Position numbers and translations under genes: made by a program. Source: an uncultured Nostocoides sp. (lineage in GTDB: Bacteria; Actinomycetota; Actinomycetes; Actinomycetales; Dermatophilaceae). From it: a stretch of 22,210 nt of DNA. The notes below the pieces were generated by a model. That model was not told the origin of the DNA, did no database searches, and was given only the letters and a program-made list of their open reading frames with translations. Positions 1 through 8,362 of this stretch are shown here, piece after piece. The first letter of the stretch is position 1. Each line of letters begins with the position of its first letter. Location of the stretch: NCBI GenBank assembly GCA_936931335.1, contig CAKZIH010000279.1:1-22210 (forward strand), written 5' to 3'.

Positions 1-588
1 TGTGGCCAGTTGTACCTGCGCGCCCTCGGGGTTGGACGTCAGGGCGAGCACGAAGACCCCGCGCTCGTGTTCGGCCGCCAGATCCAGCGCCGGGCGCAGC
101 GACTCGAACCCGAGGAAGGGGCTCAGCGTGATCGCGTCCGCGGACAGTCGGGCGCCGGGAGCGAGATAGGCCCGGGCGTAACCGCTCATCGTCGAGCCGA
201 TGTCGCCCCGCTTGACGTCGAGAATGGTCAGGGTCCCGCTGCCGCGGAAGGCGTCGAGGATCTGCTCAAGCACCGCGATTCCCCGCGAGCCGTGCTCCTC
301 GAAGAAGGCGGACTGCGGCTTGACCGCCGTCACCTGCCCGGCGAAGGCCTCGATGCAGATCTGCGCGAAGCGGGCCAGGCCGTCGGCATCGTGGCGCAGA
401 CCCCAATCCCGCAGGATCTGCGGATGCGGATCCAGCCCGACGCACCCCTGGCCAAAGGTCCCCATCGCGGTGCGCAGCCGCGCCCCGAATCCGGGCGCAG
501 AGGCCAGGGTGCGGCCGCCGGCGGGATCGGCGGTGGGATCGGGGGCGGCGGGATCGGCGGTGGGATCGGGGGCGGCGAGAGACGGCAT
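1..588 (-). CDS. pyrF: Orotidine 5'-phosphate decarboxylase (3' end cut by window edge)
   Basis: PyrF decarboxylates OMP to UMP, the last step of de novo pyrimidine synthesis, in the cytoplasm. The 196 visible codons contain the catalytic signature LDVKRGDIGST, preceded by GLDPHP and VKPQSAFFE, which marks the longer mycobacterial-type OMP decarboxylase. No stop is reached, so the C-terminal part lies beyond base 1. The ATG at 588 is chosen because AGGAG sits 5 nt upstream. The usual family N-terminus (GFGARLRTAM) begins only about 33 residues in. The extra leader is Ala/Asp/Pro-rich and is made by a duplicated 27-bp unit. It is the last visible gene of the pyr operon, 23 bp after pyrD, and the only junction in the run without overlap. 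Family assignment is secure; whether the N-terminal tail is functional is unknown. Confidence 0.95.
   Translation of the reverse strand, partial: MPSLAAPDPTADPAAPDPTADPAGGRTLASAPGFGARLRTAMGTFGQGCVGLDPHPQILRDWGLRHDADGLARFAQICIEAFAGQVTAVKPQSAFFEEHGSRGIAVLEQILDAFRGSGTLTILDVKRGDIGSTMSGYARAYLAPGARLSADAITLSPFLGFESLRPALDLAAEHERGVFVLALTSNPEGAQVQLAT
523..576. repeat. 27-bp tandem duplication in the pyrF N-terminal coding region
   Basis: Two perfect head-to-tail 27-bp copies (523-549 and 550-576). They encode a nine-residue Ala-Pro-Asp-Pro-Thr-Ala-Asp-Pro unit twice, in frame, just after the pyrF start. The repeat adds a flexible acidic/proline tail ahead of the catalytic barrel. It looks like a recent slippage or duplication event, because the copies are identical at the DNA level. 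Confidence 0.9.
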
Positions 589-611
589 ACGGGCTCCTGG
601 TCGGGATGAGG

Positions 612-1664
612 TCAACGGGGTTCGTGGGCAGCGCCCACCAGGTCGCGGTAGCGGGGCAGGCCGCGAGCGGCGAGCAGCGAGCGCAGTTCGGCGATGACCC
701 GGGCCGGGGCGGACGGGTCGCCGAAGGCGGCCGTGCCCACCTGGATGGCGCTGGCGCCGGCCAGCGTGAGCTCAAGGGCATCCTCGCCGGTGCGCACTCC
801 CCCGACGCCAACGATCGGCGCGGACGGTATGCGGCCGGCGCGCATGGCGGCATACACCTGCCAGATCGCGCGGACGGCGACCGGCCGGATGGCCGGGCCG
901 GACAGCCCGCCGGTGGTGCCATAGAGATGCGGTCGCATCCGCTCGGTGTCGATGCGGATCCCGAGCAGGGTGTTGATCATGGTCAGGCCGTGGGCACCGG
1001 CCGCCAGCGCGGCGGCGGCAATGGCGGTGATATCCGTGACATCCGGAGTCAGCTTGGCCAGCAACGGAATTCCGGCCGGGACCTCGCGCGAGACCAGCTC
1101 GAGCACCTCGGCCGACGAGAGCGGGTCGCACGCGAAGACGAGCCCCCGATTCTCCACATTGGGACAGGAGATATTGACCTCGATCGCGGCCACCGCGTCG
1201 AAGGCGTCGGCGGCGACCAGCCGGCGGGCTACCTGCGCGAACTCCGCAGAGCTTTCCCCCGCAATCGACACGATCGCCCGCGCCCCGACCGACTGCAGCC
1301 AGGGCAGGTCGTCGGCGACGAAGGCATCGATGCCGGGTCCCTGCAGGCCGATGGAGTTGAGCATCCCGCTCGCGGTCTCGGCCATCCGGGGGGTGCCGCG
1401 TCCGGACTGCGGGTGCAATTTCACGGACTTGGTGACGAAGGCACCGAGCTCGGCGACGTCGAGGAATTGGTGCATCTCGCGCCCATTCGCCGCGCACCCG
1501 GAGGCGGTCATCACCGGATTGGGCAGCAGCACGCCGTAGCCCAGGTCGGCGCTCAGATCCACCTGCGCCGGCGCGAGTTTTGCAGGCCGGTATGCCGTCT
1601 CGCCCACCTCACCGCGGGCCTCGACCTCGCCGAAGGCGTCCGCGCCCTGCCAGTCGGTGCTCAT
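612..1664 (-). CDS. pyrD: Dihydroorotate dehydrogenase, class 1B catalytic subunit
   Basis: PyrD oxidises dihydroorotate to orotate on FMN. The 350-residue protein has TASGCAANG (about 53-61), VTKSVKLHPQ with Lys79, and NISCPNV at 164-170. Cys167 is in the catalytic-base position typical of class 1 soluble enzymes; class 2 membrane enzymes use Ser. Also present are Lys204, MINT (229-232) and the phosphate-binding GVGGV (286-290). Directly upstream is pyrK, the Fe-S/FAD partner, so this is a class 1B enzyme passing electrons to NAD+. The frame stays open upstream, but the ATG at 1664 is chosen because it overlaps the pyrK stop in an ATGA and leaves a normal-length protein. The N-terminus is about 40 residues longer than the shortest family members. 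Confidence 0.95.
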   Translation of the reverse strand: MSTDWQGADAFGEVEARGEVGETAYRPAKLAPAQVDLSADLGYGVLLPNPVMTASGCAANGREMHQFLDVAELGAFVTKSVKLHPQSGRGTPRMAETASGMLNSIGLQGPGIDAFVADDLPWLQSVGARAIVSIAGESSAEFAQVARRLVAADAFDAVAAIEVNISCPNVENRGLVFACDPLSSAEVLELVSREVPAGIPLLAKLTPDVTDITAIAAAALAAGAHGLTMINTLLGIRIDTERMRPHLYGTTGGLSGPAIRPVAVRAIWQVYAAMRAGRIPSAPIVGVGGVRTGEDALELTLAGASAIQVGTAAFGDPSAPARVIAELRSLLAARGLPRYRDLVGAAHEPR

Positions 1665-2572
1665 CGCACACCCGCGTGGGTGCCCGGCGCGCCGAGGCAG
1701 TCGGTGGGCACGGACACCCGGCCGTCGGCGATCGCCGCCCACTGCACCGAGGTGCCCGGGAAGACCGGCCCGTCGACGCAGGCGCGGCTCATCCGCACCT
1801 GTCCGTCGGCGCCGGCCACCGGCAGCACACACGTCATACAGATCCCGACGCCGCAGGCCATGGCTTCCTCGACCGCGACATACGCCTGGGCGCCGGCGGC
1901 GGTGGCCACCTCGGTGACCGCGCGGAGCATGGGCATCGGCCCGCAGGCATAGACCGTTGTGGCACCGCTCGCCGCCAGGATCTCCGGCAGCGGATCGGTC
2001 ACCCGCCCACGTATGCCGCGCGACCCGTCGTCCGTGGTGATAGTCGCCTGGTCGCTGGCCGGGACCAGATCGGCACCGAAGAGCCGGCCGGCCTCGGCGG
2101 CGCCGAGGATGTGGTGGATCCGACCGCCACGCTCGCGCAGCACATCGGCCAGCCAGAACATCGGTGCCGAGCCGTAGCCACCGCCGATCAGCACGCTCGC
2201 CCCGCTGGTATCCGCCGGCAGCGGGAAGCCGGTGCCCAGGGGGCCGGCCAGGTCAACGGTGGCCCCGACGGCCAGGTTGGTGAGCCAATGAGTCCCCGGT
2301 CCGGCGTCGGCGACCACGAGGTGCACCGCGCCCTCAGCGGTGACCTTATGGATGGAGAACGACCGGCGCAGCAGCAGCCCGGAGGACTCTTCGCCCACCG
2401 CGATGGCCACGAACTGCCCGGGCCGGGCGCGCTGGGCCACCTGCGGGGCGTGGTAGACCATCTCGCGGTAGGCCCCGGCCGGGGCATTCGCCAGTAGCCT
2501 CGCGCTCACCTGCACCGGCCCCGACGACGTCCCCCGAGCCGGCGCGCCGGCCGCATTAGCCTTGTCGCTCAC
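1661..2572 (-). CDS. pyrK: Dihydroorotate dehydrogenase electron-transfer subunit (FAD, 2Fe-2S)
   Basis: PyrK passes electrons from PyrD-bound FMN through a 2Fe-2S cluster and FAD to NAD+. The 303-residue protein has the ferredoxin-reductase layout: a beta-barrel with the FAD motif RRSFSI (69-74), the nucleotide-binding GGGYGSAP (130-137), CGP at 210-212, and a C-terminal cluster-binding segment with Cys240, Cys245, Cys248 and Cys265 (CGVGICMTC...C). The GTG start at 2572 overlaps the carB stop (GTGA), and the stop overlaps the pyrD ATG (ATGA), so the three are probably translationally coupled. Class 1B systems are familiar from Firmicutes, whereas Streptomyces and Mycobacterium use class 2 PyrD, so this is a notable variant for an actinobacterial pyr operon. 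Function is secure. Confidence 0.94.
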   Translation of the reverse strand: MSDKANAAGAPARGTSSGPVQVSARLLANAPAGAYREMVYHAPQVAQRARPGQFVAIAVGEESSGLLLRRSFSIHKVTAEGAVHLVVADAGPGTHWLTNLAVGATVDLAGPLGTGFPLPADTSGASVLIGGGYGSAPMFWLADVLRERGGRIHHILGAAEAGRLFGADLVPASDQATITTDDGSRGIRGRVTDPLPEILAASGATTVYACGPMPMLRAVTEVATAAGAQAYVAVEEAMACGVGICMTCVLPVAGADGQVRMSRACVDGPVFPGTSVQWAAIADGRVSVPTDCLGAPGTHAGVR

Positions 2573-5500
2573 GGAGATTCGCTCCCGCCAGAGCGGTCTC
2601 GGGCAGAGCGGTCTTGGGCAGAGCGGTCCCGGGCATACAGATCCAGGGCACGCGCATGCTCCTGCAACGAACTGACCCGGATCTCCCCGGAGCGCGCCGC
2701 CTCGATGCCCTGCACCGCGGCGCCGAGTTGCTGCACGGTGGTGATGATCGGCTTGTCCAGCGAGGTGGTCGCCTGGCGGATCTTGTAGCCGTCCTCGCGG
2801 GCGTCCTGACCCGAAGGGGTGTTGACCACCATGTCGATCTGGCCGGCCAGGATCTGCTCGACGATGCTGCCGGCCTCACCGGCCTCGCGTTCGCTAACCT
2901 TCTTCACCACCTCCGCGTCTATTCCGTTGCGCCGCAAGACATCCGCGGTGCCGGTGGTGGCGACGATAGTGAACCCGAGGTCGCGCAGCCGCATGATGGG
3001 GAAGATCATCGCCCGCTTGTCGCGATTGGCCACGGACACAAAGATCCGGCCACTGGTCGGCAGCCCCTCCCCCACCCCGAGCTGGCTCTTGGCGAAGGCC
3101 GAGCCGAAGTCGCGGTCGATGCCCATCACCTCACCGGTGGAGCGCATCTCCGGACCGAGGAGGGAGTCCACGACGGTGCCGTCGATAGTGCGGAAGCGCT
3201 TGAAGGGCAGCACCGCTTCCTTGACCGACATCGGCGCATGGTCGGGCAAGTGGCCGCCATCACCCTGCGGCGGCAACAGTCCCTCGCTCCGCAAGTCCGT
3301 GATCGAGGCGCCGAGCATGACCCGGGCCGCCGCCTTGGCCAGCGGCACGCCGGTGGCCTTGGCGACGAAGGGCACGGTCCGCGATGCCCGCGGATTGGCT
3401 TCCAGCACATAGAGAACGTCATGGGCCAGGGCGAACTGGACATTCATCAGCCCGCGCACGCCGATCCCCTGCGCCAGGGCGAGGGTGGAGCGCCGGACCC
3501 GGTCCAGTTCTTGCTTACCCAGGGTGGCCGGGGGCAGCGTGCACGCCGAGTCGCCGGAGTGGATCCCGGCCTCCTCGATGTGTTCCATGATCCCGCCGAC
3601 GAACATCTCAGTGCCGTCATAAAGGACATCGACGTCGATCTCGATGGCGTCATCCAGGAAGCGGTCGACCAGGATCGGACGCTCCGGGGAGGCGACCGCC
3701 GCCCGGGTGACATATTCGGCCAGGGTCTCGTCGTCATAGACGATCTGCATCCCCCGTCCCCCGAGCACATATGAGGGCCGCACCAGCACCGGATAGCCGA
3801 TCTCGGCGGCGATGGCGATCGCCTCGGCGGCGCTATAGGCGGTGCCGTGCTTGGGTGCCGGCAACCCGGCCGCGGCGAGCACCCGCCCGAAGGCGCCCCG
3901 ATCCTCGGCCAGGTGGATCGCCTCCGGCGAGGTGCCGGCAATCGGGATGCCCTCGTCCTTGAGCTGCTGGGCCAGACCGAGTGGGGTCTGCCCGCCCAGG
4001 TGGACGATCACGCCGGCGACCGGGCCGGCCTGCTGCTCGGCGTGGATGACCTCCAGCACGTCCTCCAGCGTCAGCGGCTCGAAGTAGAGCCGGCTGGAGG
4101 TGTCGTAGTCGGTGGAGACGGTCTCCGGATTGCAGTTGACCATCACCGTGTCGAAACCCGCGTCGCGCAACGCAAAACTCGCGTGCACACAGGAGTAGTC
4201 GAACTCGACGCCCTGCCCGATCCGGTTCGGCCCGGAGCCGAGGATGACAACCGCCGGCCGGGTGCGCGGCTCTACCTCGCTCTCCTCGTCGTATGCCGAG
4301 TAGTAGTAGGGGGTCTGCGCGGCGAACTCCGCGGCGCAGGTGTCCACCGTTTTGTAGACCGGGCGCACCCCCAGCGCGTGCCGCACGCCCCGCACGACAG
4401 GCTCGCTCATCCCGCGCAGTGCCGCGATCTGCCTGTCGGAGAAGCCATGTCGTTTGGCCCCCCGGAGCAAGTCCGGGGTGAGGTTGGCGGCCGCGCCGAG
4501 GTCTGCGGCGATCGCGTTGATGACCTCGATCTGGTCGAGGAACCAGGGGTCGATCCCGGTGACCTCGTGCACCCGCTCGACCCCCGCCCCGGCGCGCAGC
4601 GCCTGCTGCACGCCGACGAGGCGGCCGTCGGTCGGCCGGGCGATCTGGGTCAGCAACTCGTCCAGCTCGGCGCCGGTGGGCACCGGGCCGTCCCAGTGGA
4701 AGGACGAGCCGGACTTTTCCATGGAGCGCAAGGCTTTTTGCAGGGCCTCGGTGAAGCACCGACCGAGCGACATCGCTTCACCCACCGACTTCATGGTGGT
4801 GGTCAGCGTGGGGTCGGCGGCCGGGAACTTCTCGAAGGCGAACCGCGGGACCTTCACCACGACATAGTCGAGGGTGGGCTCGAAGCTCGCCGGGGTCTCC
4901 CGGGTGATGTCATTGCGGATCTCGTCCAGCGTGTAGCCGATCGCGACCTTGGCGGCGATCTTCGCGATCGGAAATCCGGTGGCCTTGGATGCCAGTGCGC
5001 TGGAACGGGATACCCGCGGGTTCATCTCGATGACGATGATCCGTCCGTCGGCCGGATTGACCGCGAACTGAATATTGCAGCCGCCGGTGTCCACGCCCAC
5101 CTCGCGGATGATCGCGATGCCGACATCCCGCAGGCGCTGGTACTCACGGTCGGTGAGGGTCAGCGCCGGCGCCACCGTGATGGAGTCCCCCGTGTGCACG
5201 CCCATCGGGTCGAGGTTCTCGATGGAGCAGACGACGACGACATTGTCTGCGCCGTCGCGCATCACCTCGAGCTCGTACTCCTTCCAGCCGAGGATCGACT
5301 CCTCCAAGAGCACCTCGGTCACCGGCGAGTACTGCAGCCCAGCGCCGGCGATACGTCGCAGGTCCTCCTCGTCATAGGCGAAGCCGCTGCCCAGGCCGCC
5401 CATGGTGAAGGACGGACGCACCACCACGGGGTAGTTGAGTTCGCTTGCCGCAGCGAGGCATTCGTCCATTGTGTGGCAGATGATCGAGCGCGCGGACTCG

Positions 5501-5922
5501 GCGCCGCAGCGCTCCACCACGCCCTTAAACTTGTCCCGGTCCTCGCCGAGCTGGATCGCGGTGACATTGGCCCCGATCAGCGGGCAGTCATATTTGTCGA
5601 GGATCCCCTGCTCGTGCAGGGCGATCGCCGCATTGAGGGCGGTCTGACCGCCAAGGGTGGCCAGGACGGCGTCCGGCCGCTCCTTTTCGATGATCCGCTC
5701 GATCACCGCCGGGGTGATCGGCTCGACATAGGTCGCGTCGGCGAACTCCGGGTCGGTCATGATCGTCGCCGGATTGGAGTTGACCAGGATGACCCGCAGG
5801 CCCTCCTCCCGCAGCACCCGGCAGGCCTGGGTGCCCGAATAGTCGAACTCGCAGGCCTGGCCGATCACGATCGGGCCGGAGCCGATGACCAGTACGCTGC
5901 TGAGGTCCGAGCGGCGGGGCAT
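2569..5922 (-). CDS. carB: Carbamoyl-phosphate synthase large subunit
   Basis: CarB makes carbamoyl phosphate from bicarbonate, ATP and ammonia supplied by CarA, feeding pyrimidine and arginine synthesis. The 1117-residue protein shows both halves of the duplicated synthase. The first has GSGPIVIGQACEFDYSG (14-30), the ATP-grasp loop FTMGGLGSG (172-180), ENLDPMGVHTGDS (235-247) and EMNPRVSRSSAL (299-310). The second has ILGSGPNRIGQGVEFDYS and RPSYVLGGRGM. A C-terminal MGS-like allosteric domain follows (GRIFVSVANRDK to roughly IITTVQQLGAAVQGIEA). The ATG at 5922 shares one base with the carA stop (TGATG); the in-frame extension upstream is carA coding sequence. The last ~18 residues are an odd Asp-Arg-Ser tail made of 15-bp repeats. 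Length is slightly above the common ~1070-1110. Confidence 0.97.
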   Translation of the reverse strand: MPRRSDLSSVLVIGSGPIVIGQACEFDYSGTQACRVLREEGLRVILVNSNPATIMTDPEFADATYVEPITPAVIERIIEKERPDAVLATLGGQTALNAAIALHEQGILDKYDCPLIGANVTAIQLGEDRDKFKGVVERCGAESARSIICHTMDECLAAASELNYPVVVRPSFTMGGLGSGFAYDEEDLRRIAGAGLQYSPVTEVLLEESILGWKEYELEVMRDGADNVVVVCSIENLDPMGVHTGDSITVAPALTLTDREYQRLRDVGIAIIREVGVDTGGCNIQFAVNPADGRIIVIEMNPRVSRSSALASKATGFPIAKIAAKVAIGYTLDEIRNDITRETPASFEPTLDYVVVKVPRFAFEKFPAADPTLTTTMKSVGEAMSLGRCFTEALQKALRSMEKSGSSFHWDGPVPTGAELDELLTQIARPTDGRLVGVQQALRAGAGVERVHEVTGIDPWFLDQIEVINAIAADLGAAANLTPDLLRGAKRHGFSDRQIAALRGMSEPVVRGVRHALGVRPVYKTVDTCAAEFAAQTPYYYSAYDEESEVEPRTRPAVVILGSGPNRIGQGVEFDYSCVHASFALRDAGFDTVMVNCNPETVSTDYDTSSRLYFEPLTLEDVLEVIHAEQQAGPVAGVIVHLGGQTPLGLAQQLKDEGIPIAGTSPEAIHLAEDRGAFGRVLAAAGLPAPKHGTAYSAAEAIAIAAEIGYPVLVRPSYVLGGRGMQIVYDDETLAEYVTRAAVASPERPILVDRFLDDAIEIDVDVLYDGTEMFVGGIMEHIEEAGIHSGDSACTLPPATLGKQELDRVRRSTLALAQGIGVRGLMNVQFALAHDVLYVLEANPRASRTVPFVAKATGVPLAKAAARVMLGASITDLRSEGLLPPQGDGGHLPDHAPMSVKEAVLPFKRFRTIDGTVVDSLLGPEMRSTGEVMGIDRDFGSAFAKSQLGVGEGLPTSGRIFVSVANRDKRAMIFPIMRLRDLGFTIVATTGTADVLRRNGIDAEVVKKVSEREAGEAGSIVEQILAGQIDMVVNTPSGQDAREDGYKIRQATTSLDKPIITTVQQLGAAVQGIEAARSGEIRVSSLQEHARALDLYARDRSAQDRSARDRSGGSESP
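2589..2633. repeat. Three tandem 15-bp repeats encoding the CarB C-terminal tail
   Basis: Three head-to-tail 15-bp copies (2589-2603, 2604-2618, 2619-2633) differ from one another at only two positions. They encode successive Asp-Arg-Ser units with Ala/Gln/Arg/Gly between them, just before the carB stop. The unit length is a multiple of three, so copy-number change would lengthen or shorten the CarB tail without breaking the downstream GTGA coupling to pyrK. Confidence 0.9.
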
Positions 5923-7070
5923 CAGCGATTCCCTTCCAGCAGAGCGATAAAACGGTCGAAGAGGTAGGCCGCGTCGTGCGGGCCGGCGGCCGCCTCGGGG
6001 TGGTACTGCACCGAGAAGGCGGGCAGGTCGAGGCATTCCAGGCCCTCGACCACGTCGTCATTGAGGCAGACGTGGGAGACCCGTACCCGCCCGTATGCCG
6101 GATCCGCCGGCGCCGGCACCTCGGTGCCGATCGGCGCGGCCACGGCGAAGCCGTGGTTGTGCGCGGTGACCTCGACCTTGCCGGTGCGCAGGTCCTGCAC
6201 CGGCTGGTTGATGCCGCGGTGGCCGTAGCGCAGCTTGTAGGTCCCGAACCCCAAGGCCCGGCCCAGGAGTTGGTTGCCAAAACAGATGCCGAAGAAGGGC
6301 ATCCGCGCCGCCAGCACCTGGCGCAGCAGGGCGACCTCGTGCTCGGCGGTGGCCGGGTCGCCTGGTCCATTGGAGAAGAAGACCCCGTCGGGCGCGATCT
6401 GCTGAATCTGCGCGAAGGTGGTGGTCGCCGGCAGCACGTGTACCTCGATACCGCGCTGAGCCATCAGCGCCGGCGTCATCGCCTTGATGCCAAGGTCGAG
6501 CGCGGCCACGGAGAACCGCTTCTCGCCGTGGGCGGGGACGACATACGGGCTCGGGGTGGTGACCTCGGGGGCGAGTTCGGCGCCGGTCATCGGCGCCGCC
6601 TCGGTGACGGTGGCGAGCTGCTGCGCCGGGGTGGACTCGGCGTCCGGACCGCTGAAGATCCCCACCCGCATGGCCCCGCGCTCGCGCAGGTGGCGGGTCA
6701 AGGCGCGGGTGTCGATGCCGCTGATCCCGACCACGCCTTGGGCGGCGAGCTCGTCCTGGAGGGGGCGGGCGGAGCGCCAATTCGACGGGCGCACAGCGGG
6801 ATCGCGCACGACGAAGCCGGAGACCCAGATCCGGCCGGACTCGTCGTCCTCGTCATTCCAGCCAGTGTTGCCGATGTGCGGGGCGGTCATCACGACGACC
6901 TGGCGGTGATAGCTGGGGTCGGTGAGGGTCTCCTGGTAGCCGGTCATCCCGGTGCTGAAGACGGCCTCGCCGACCGTGGTGCCCCGGGCGCCGAAAGCCC
7001 AGCCGGTCATCCGCCGCCCGTCCTCAAGCACCAGGACCGCGGGGTCGGTGGATCCGCTGTGGGTGTTCAC
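5922..7070 (-). CDS. carA: Carbamoyl-phosphate synthase small (glutaminase) subunit
   Basis: CarA hydrolyses glutamine and channels ammonia to CarB. The 382-residue protein has the small-subunit N-terminal domain (GEAVFSTGMTGYQETLTDPSY, residues 34-54, with HIGNTG and GISGIDTR) and a class I glutamine amidotransferase domain: SNGPGDP (233-239), nucleophile Cys263 in GICFGNQ, and His357/Glu359 in QYHPE. GICFGNQ rather than GICLGHQ is usual for actinobacterial CarA. The GTG at 7070 overlaps the pyrC stop (GTGA) and gives the normal length. The frame also stays open upstream through pyrC, but that part is not protein-like. The stop shares a base with the carB ATG. In Streptomyces and Mycobacterium a membrane-protein gene lies between pyrC and carA; here there is none. 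Confidence 0.96.
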   Translation of the reverse strand: MNTHSGSTDPAVLVLEDGRRMTGWAFGARGTTVGEAVFSTGMTGYQETLTDPSYHRQVVVMTAPHIGNTGWNDEDDESGRIWVSGFVVRDPAVRPSNWRSARPLQDELAAQGVVGISGIDTRALTRHLRERGAMRVGIFSGPDAESTPAQQLATVTEAAPMTGAELAPEVTTPSPYVVPAHGEKRFSVAALDLGIKAMTPALMAQRGIEVHVLPATTTFAQIQQIAPDGVFFSNGPGDPATAEHEVALLRQVLAARMPFFGICFGNQLLGRALGFGTYKLRYGHRGINQPVQDLRTGKVEVTAHNHGFAVAAPIGTEVPAPADPAYGRVRVSHVCLNDDVVEGLECLDLPAFSVQYHPEAAAGPHDAAYLFDRFIALLEGNR

Positions 7071-8362
7071 GCGGTGACGGCCTTTCCCTCGCGCGCGGTA
7101 ATCCGACCGCGCAGAATCGTCGTGTGCACGGCGCCGGTGAACGACATACCGTGCCAGGGATTGTTGCGGGACAAGGAATTCGATGCTCCCGCGTCCACGG
7201 TGACGACCCGCTCCGGGTCGACGAGCACGAGATTGGCGGGCGCCCCCGCGGCCAGCGGCTGCCCGTGTTCGGCCAGCCCGGCGATCCGGGCGGGCGCGTG
7301 GGACATCCGCTCGGCGAGCTGCGCGAGGGTGATCCGCCCGGAGCGCACCATCACCTCGTGCACCACCGGGAATGCCGTTTCCAGCCCAAGCATCCCGAAG
7401 GCCGCGGCCTCGAAGGTGTGCTCCTTGTCGTGCCGGGCGTGCGGGGCGTGGTCGGTGGCGACCGCGTCGATGGTGCCATCGGCCAGCGCCGCCGCCAGCG
7501 CTTCCTGGTCCTCGCTCGGGCGCAGGGGCGGGTTGACCTTGAAGGTCGGGTCGTAGCCGGCGACCCGCTCGGTCCCCAGCGCCAGATGGTGCGGGGTGAC
7601 CTCCGCGGTGACCGCGATCTCGCGCTCCTTGGCCCAGCGGATGATCTCCACCGACTCCGCGCAGGAGACGTGCGCGATATGCACCCGGGAGCCGGTATGC
7701 CGCGCCAGGTGCACATCGCGGGCGACGATCACCGACTCGGCAACCCCGGGCCAGCCCGGCAGGCCGAGCCGGCCGGAGAGCTCGCCCTCGTGGCAACAGG
7801 CCGCTTCCCCGGCGAGCGCCGGGTCCTGCGCATGCTGGGAGATGACCGCGCCATACGGCTTGAGGTATTCCAGCGCCCGGCGCATGACCCGGGCGTCGGC
7901 GACGCACCGGCCGTCGTCGGAGAACACCCGCACCCCGGCCCGGGAGCGCGCCATCAGCCCGAGTTCGGCGAGTTCCTCGCCGCGCAGGCCCTTGGTCACC
8001 GCCCCGACCGGGATGACATCGACCAGGCCGACGGCCCGGCCGCGGTCGTAAAGCAGTTCGGCGGCCTCGCCGGTGTCGGTGACCGGATTGGTGTTGGCCA
8101 TCGCGAGCACGGCGGTGAACCCGCCGGCCGCTGCGGCGGCGGACCCGGAGGCGATGGTCTCCGCGTCTTCGCGCCCGGGCTCGCGCAGGTGGGTATGCAG
8201 GTCGACGAACCCGGGCAGCAGGGTCAGCCCGTCGGCGTCCAGGCGCTCCACGTCGCCCGGCGCGTCGACGGCGCCGGCCTCGGCGATGACCCCGTCCCGG
8301 ATCAGGACATCGGCCGGCTCGCCACCGAGCGGGCGGGCCCCGGTGATCAGCAGCGCGGTCAT
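7067..8362 (-). CDS. pyrC: Dihydroorotase (type I)
   Basis: PyrC cyclises carbamoyl aspartate to dihydroorotate. The 431-residue amidohydrolase has the metal-binding DLHTHLREPG (54-63; His56, His58), FSDDG with Asp150, His177 in QHAQD, His231 in IAHVSC, and ATDHAPH (302-308) with Asp304. This is the full set expected for a type I dihydroorotase (about 430 residues), as opposed to the shorter E. coli type. MANTNPVTD and FKVNPPLR also fit. The ATG at 8362 overlaps the pyrB stop (ATGA), and the stop overlaps the carA GTG. Identity is secure. Confidence 0.97.
   Translation of the reverse strand: MTALLITGARPLGGEPADVLIRDGVIAEAGAVDAPGDVERLDADGLTLLPGFVDLHTHLREPGREDAETIASGSAAAAAGGFTAVLAMANTNPVTDTGEAAELLYDRGRAVGLVDVIPVGAVTKGLRGEELAELGLMARSRAGVRVFSDDGRCVADARVMRRALEYLKPYGAVISQHAQDPALAGEAACCHEGELSGRLGLPGWPGVAESVIVARDVHLARHTGSRVHIAHVSCAESVEIIRWAKEREIAVTAEVTPHHLALGTERVAGYDPTFKVNPPLRPSEDQEALAAALADGTIDAVATDHAPHARHDKEHTFEAAAFGMLGLETAFPVVHEVMVRSGRITLAQLAERMSHAPARIAGLAEHGQPLAAGAPANLVLVDPERVVTVDAGASNSLSRNNPWHGMSFTGAVHTTILRGRITAREGKAVTA

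Noticed and set aside
1665..1832. 56-residue extension of PyrD upstream of 1664
   Set aside because: It overlaps pyrK codons in another frame and is Arg-rich; the ATGA overlap supports 1664. The same reasoning removes upstream extensions of carA, carB, aroK and mltG.
3847..5967. Long open frame (706 codons) on the plus strand opposite carB
   Set aside because: It is the mirror of the strong third-position GC bias of carB. The protein is His/Asp/Gly/Arg-rich with no recognisable domain, while carB in the other strand is complete.
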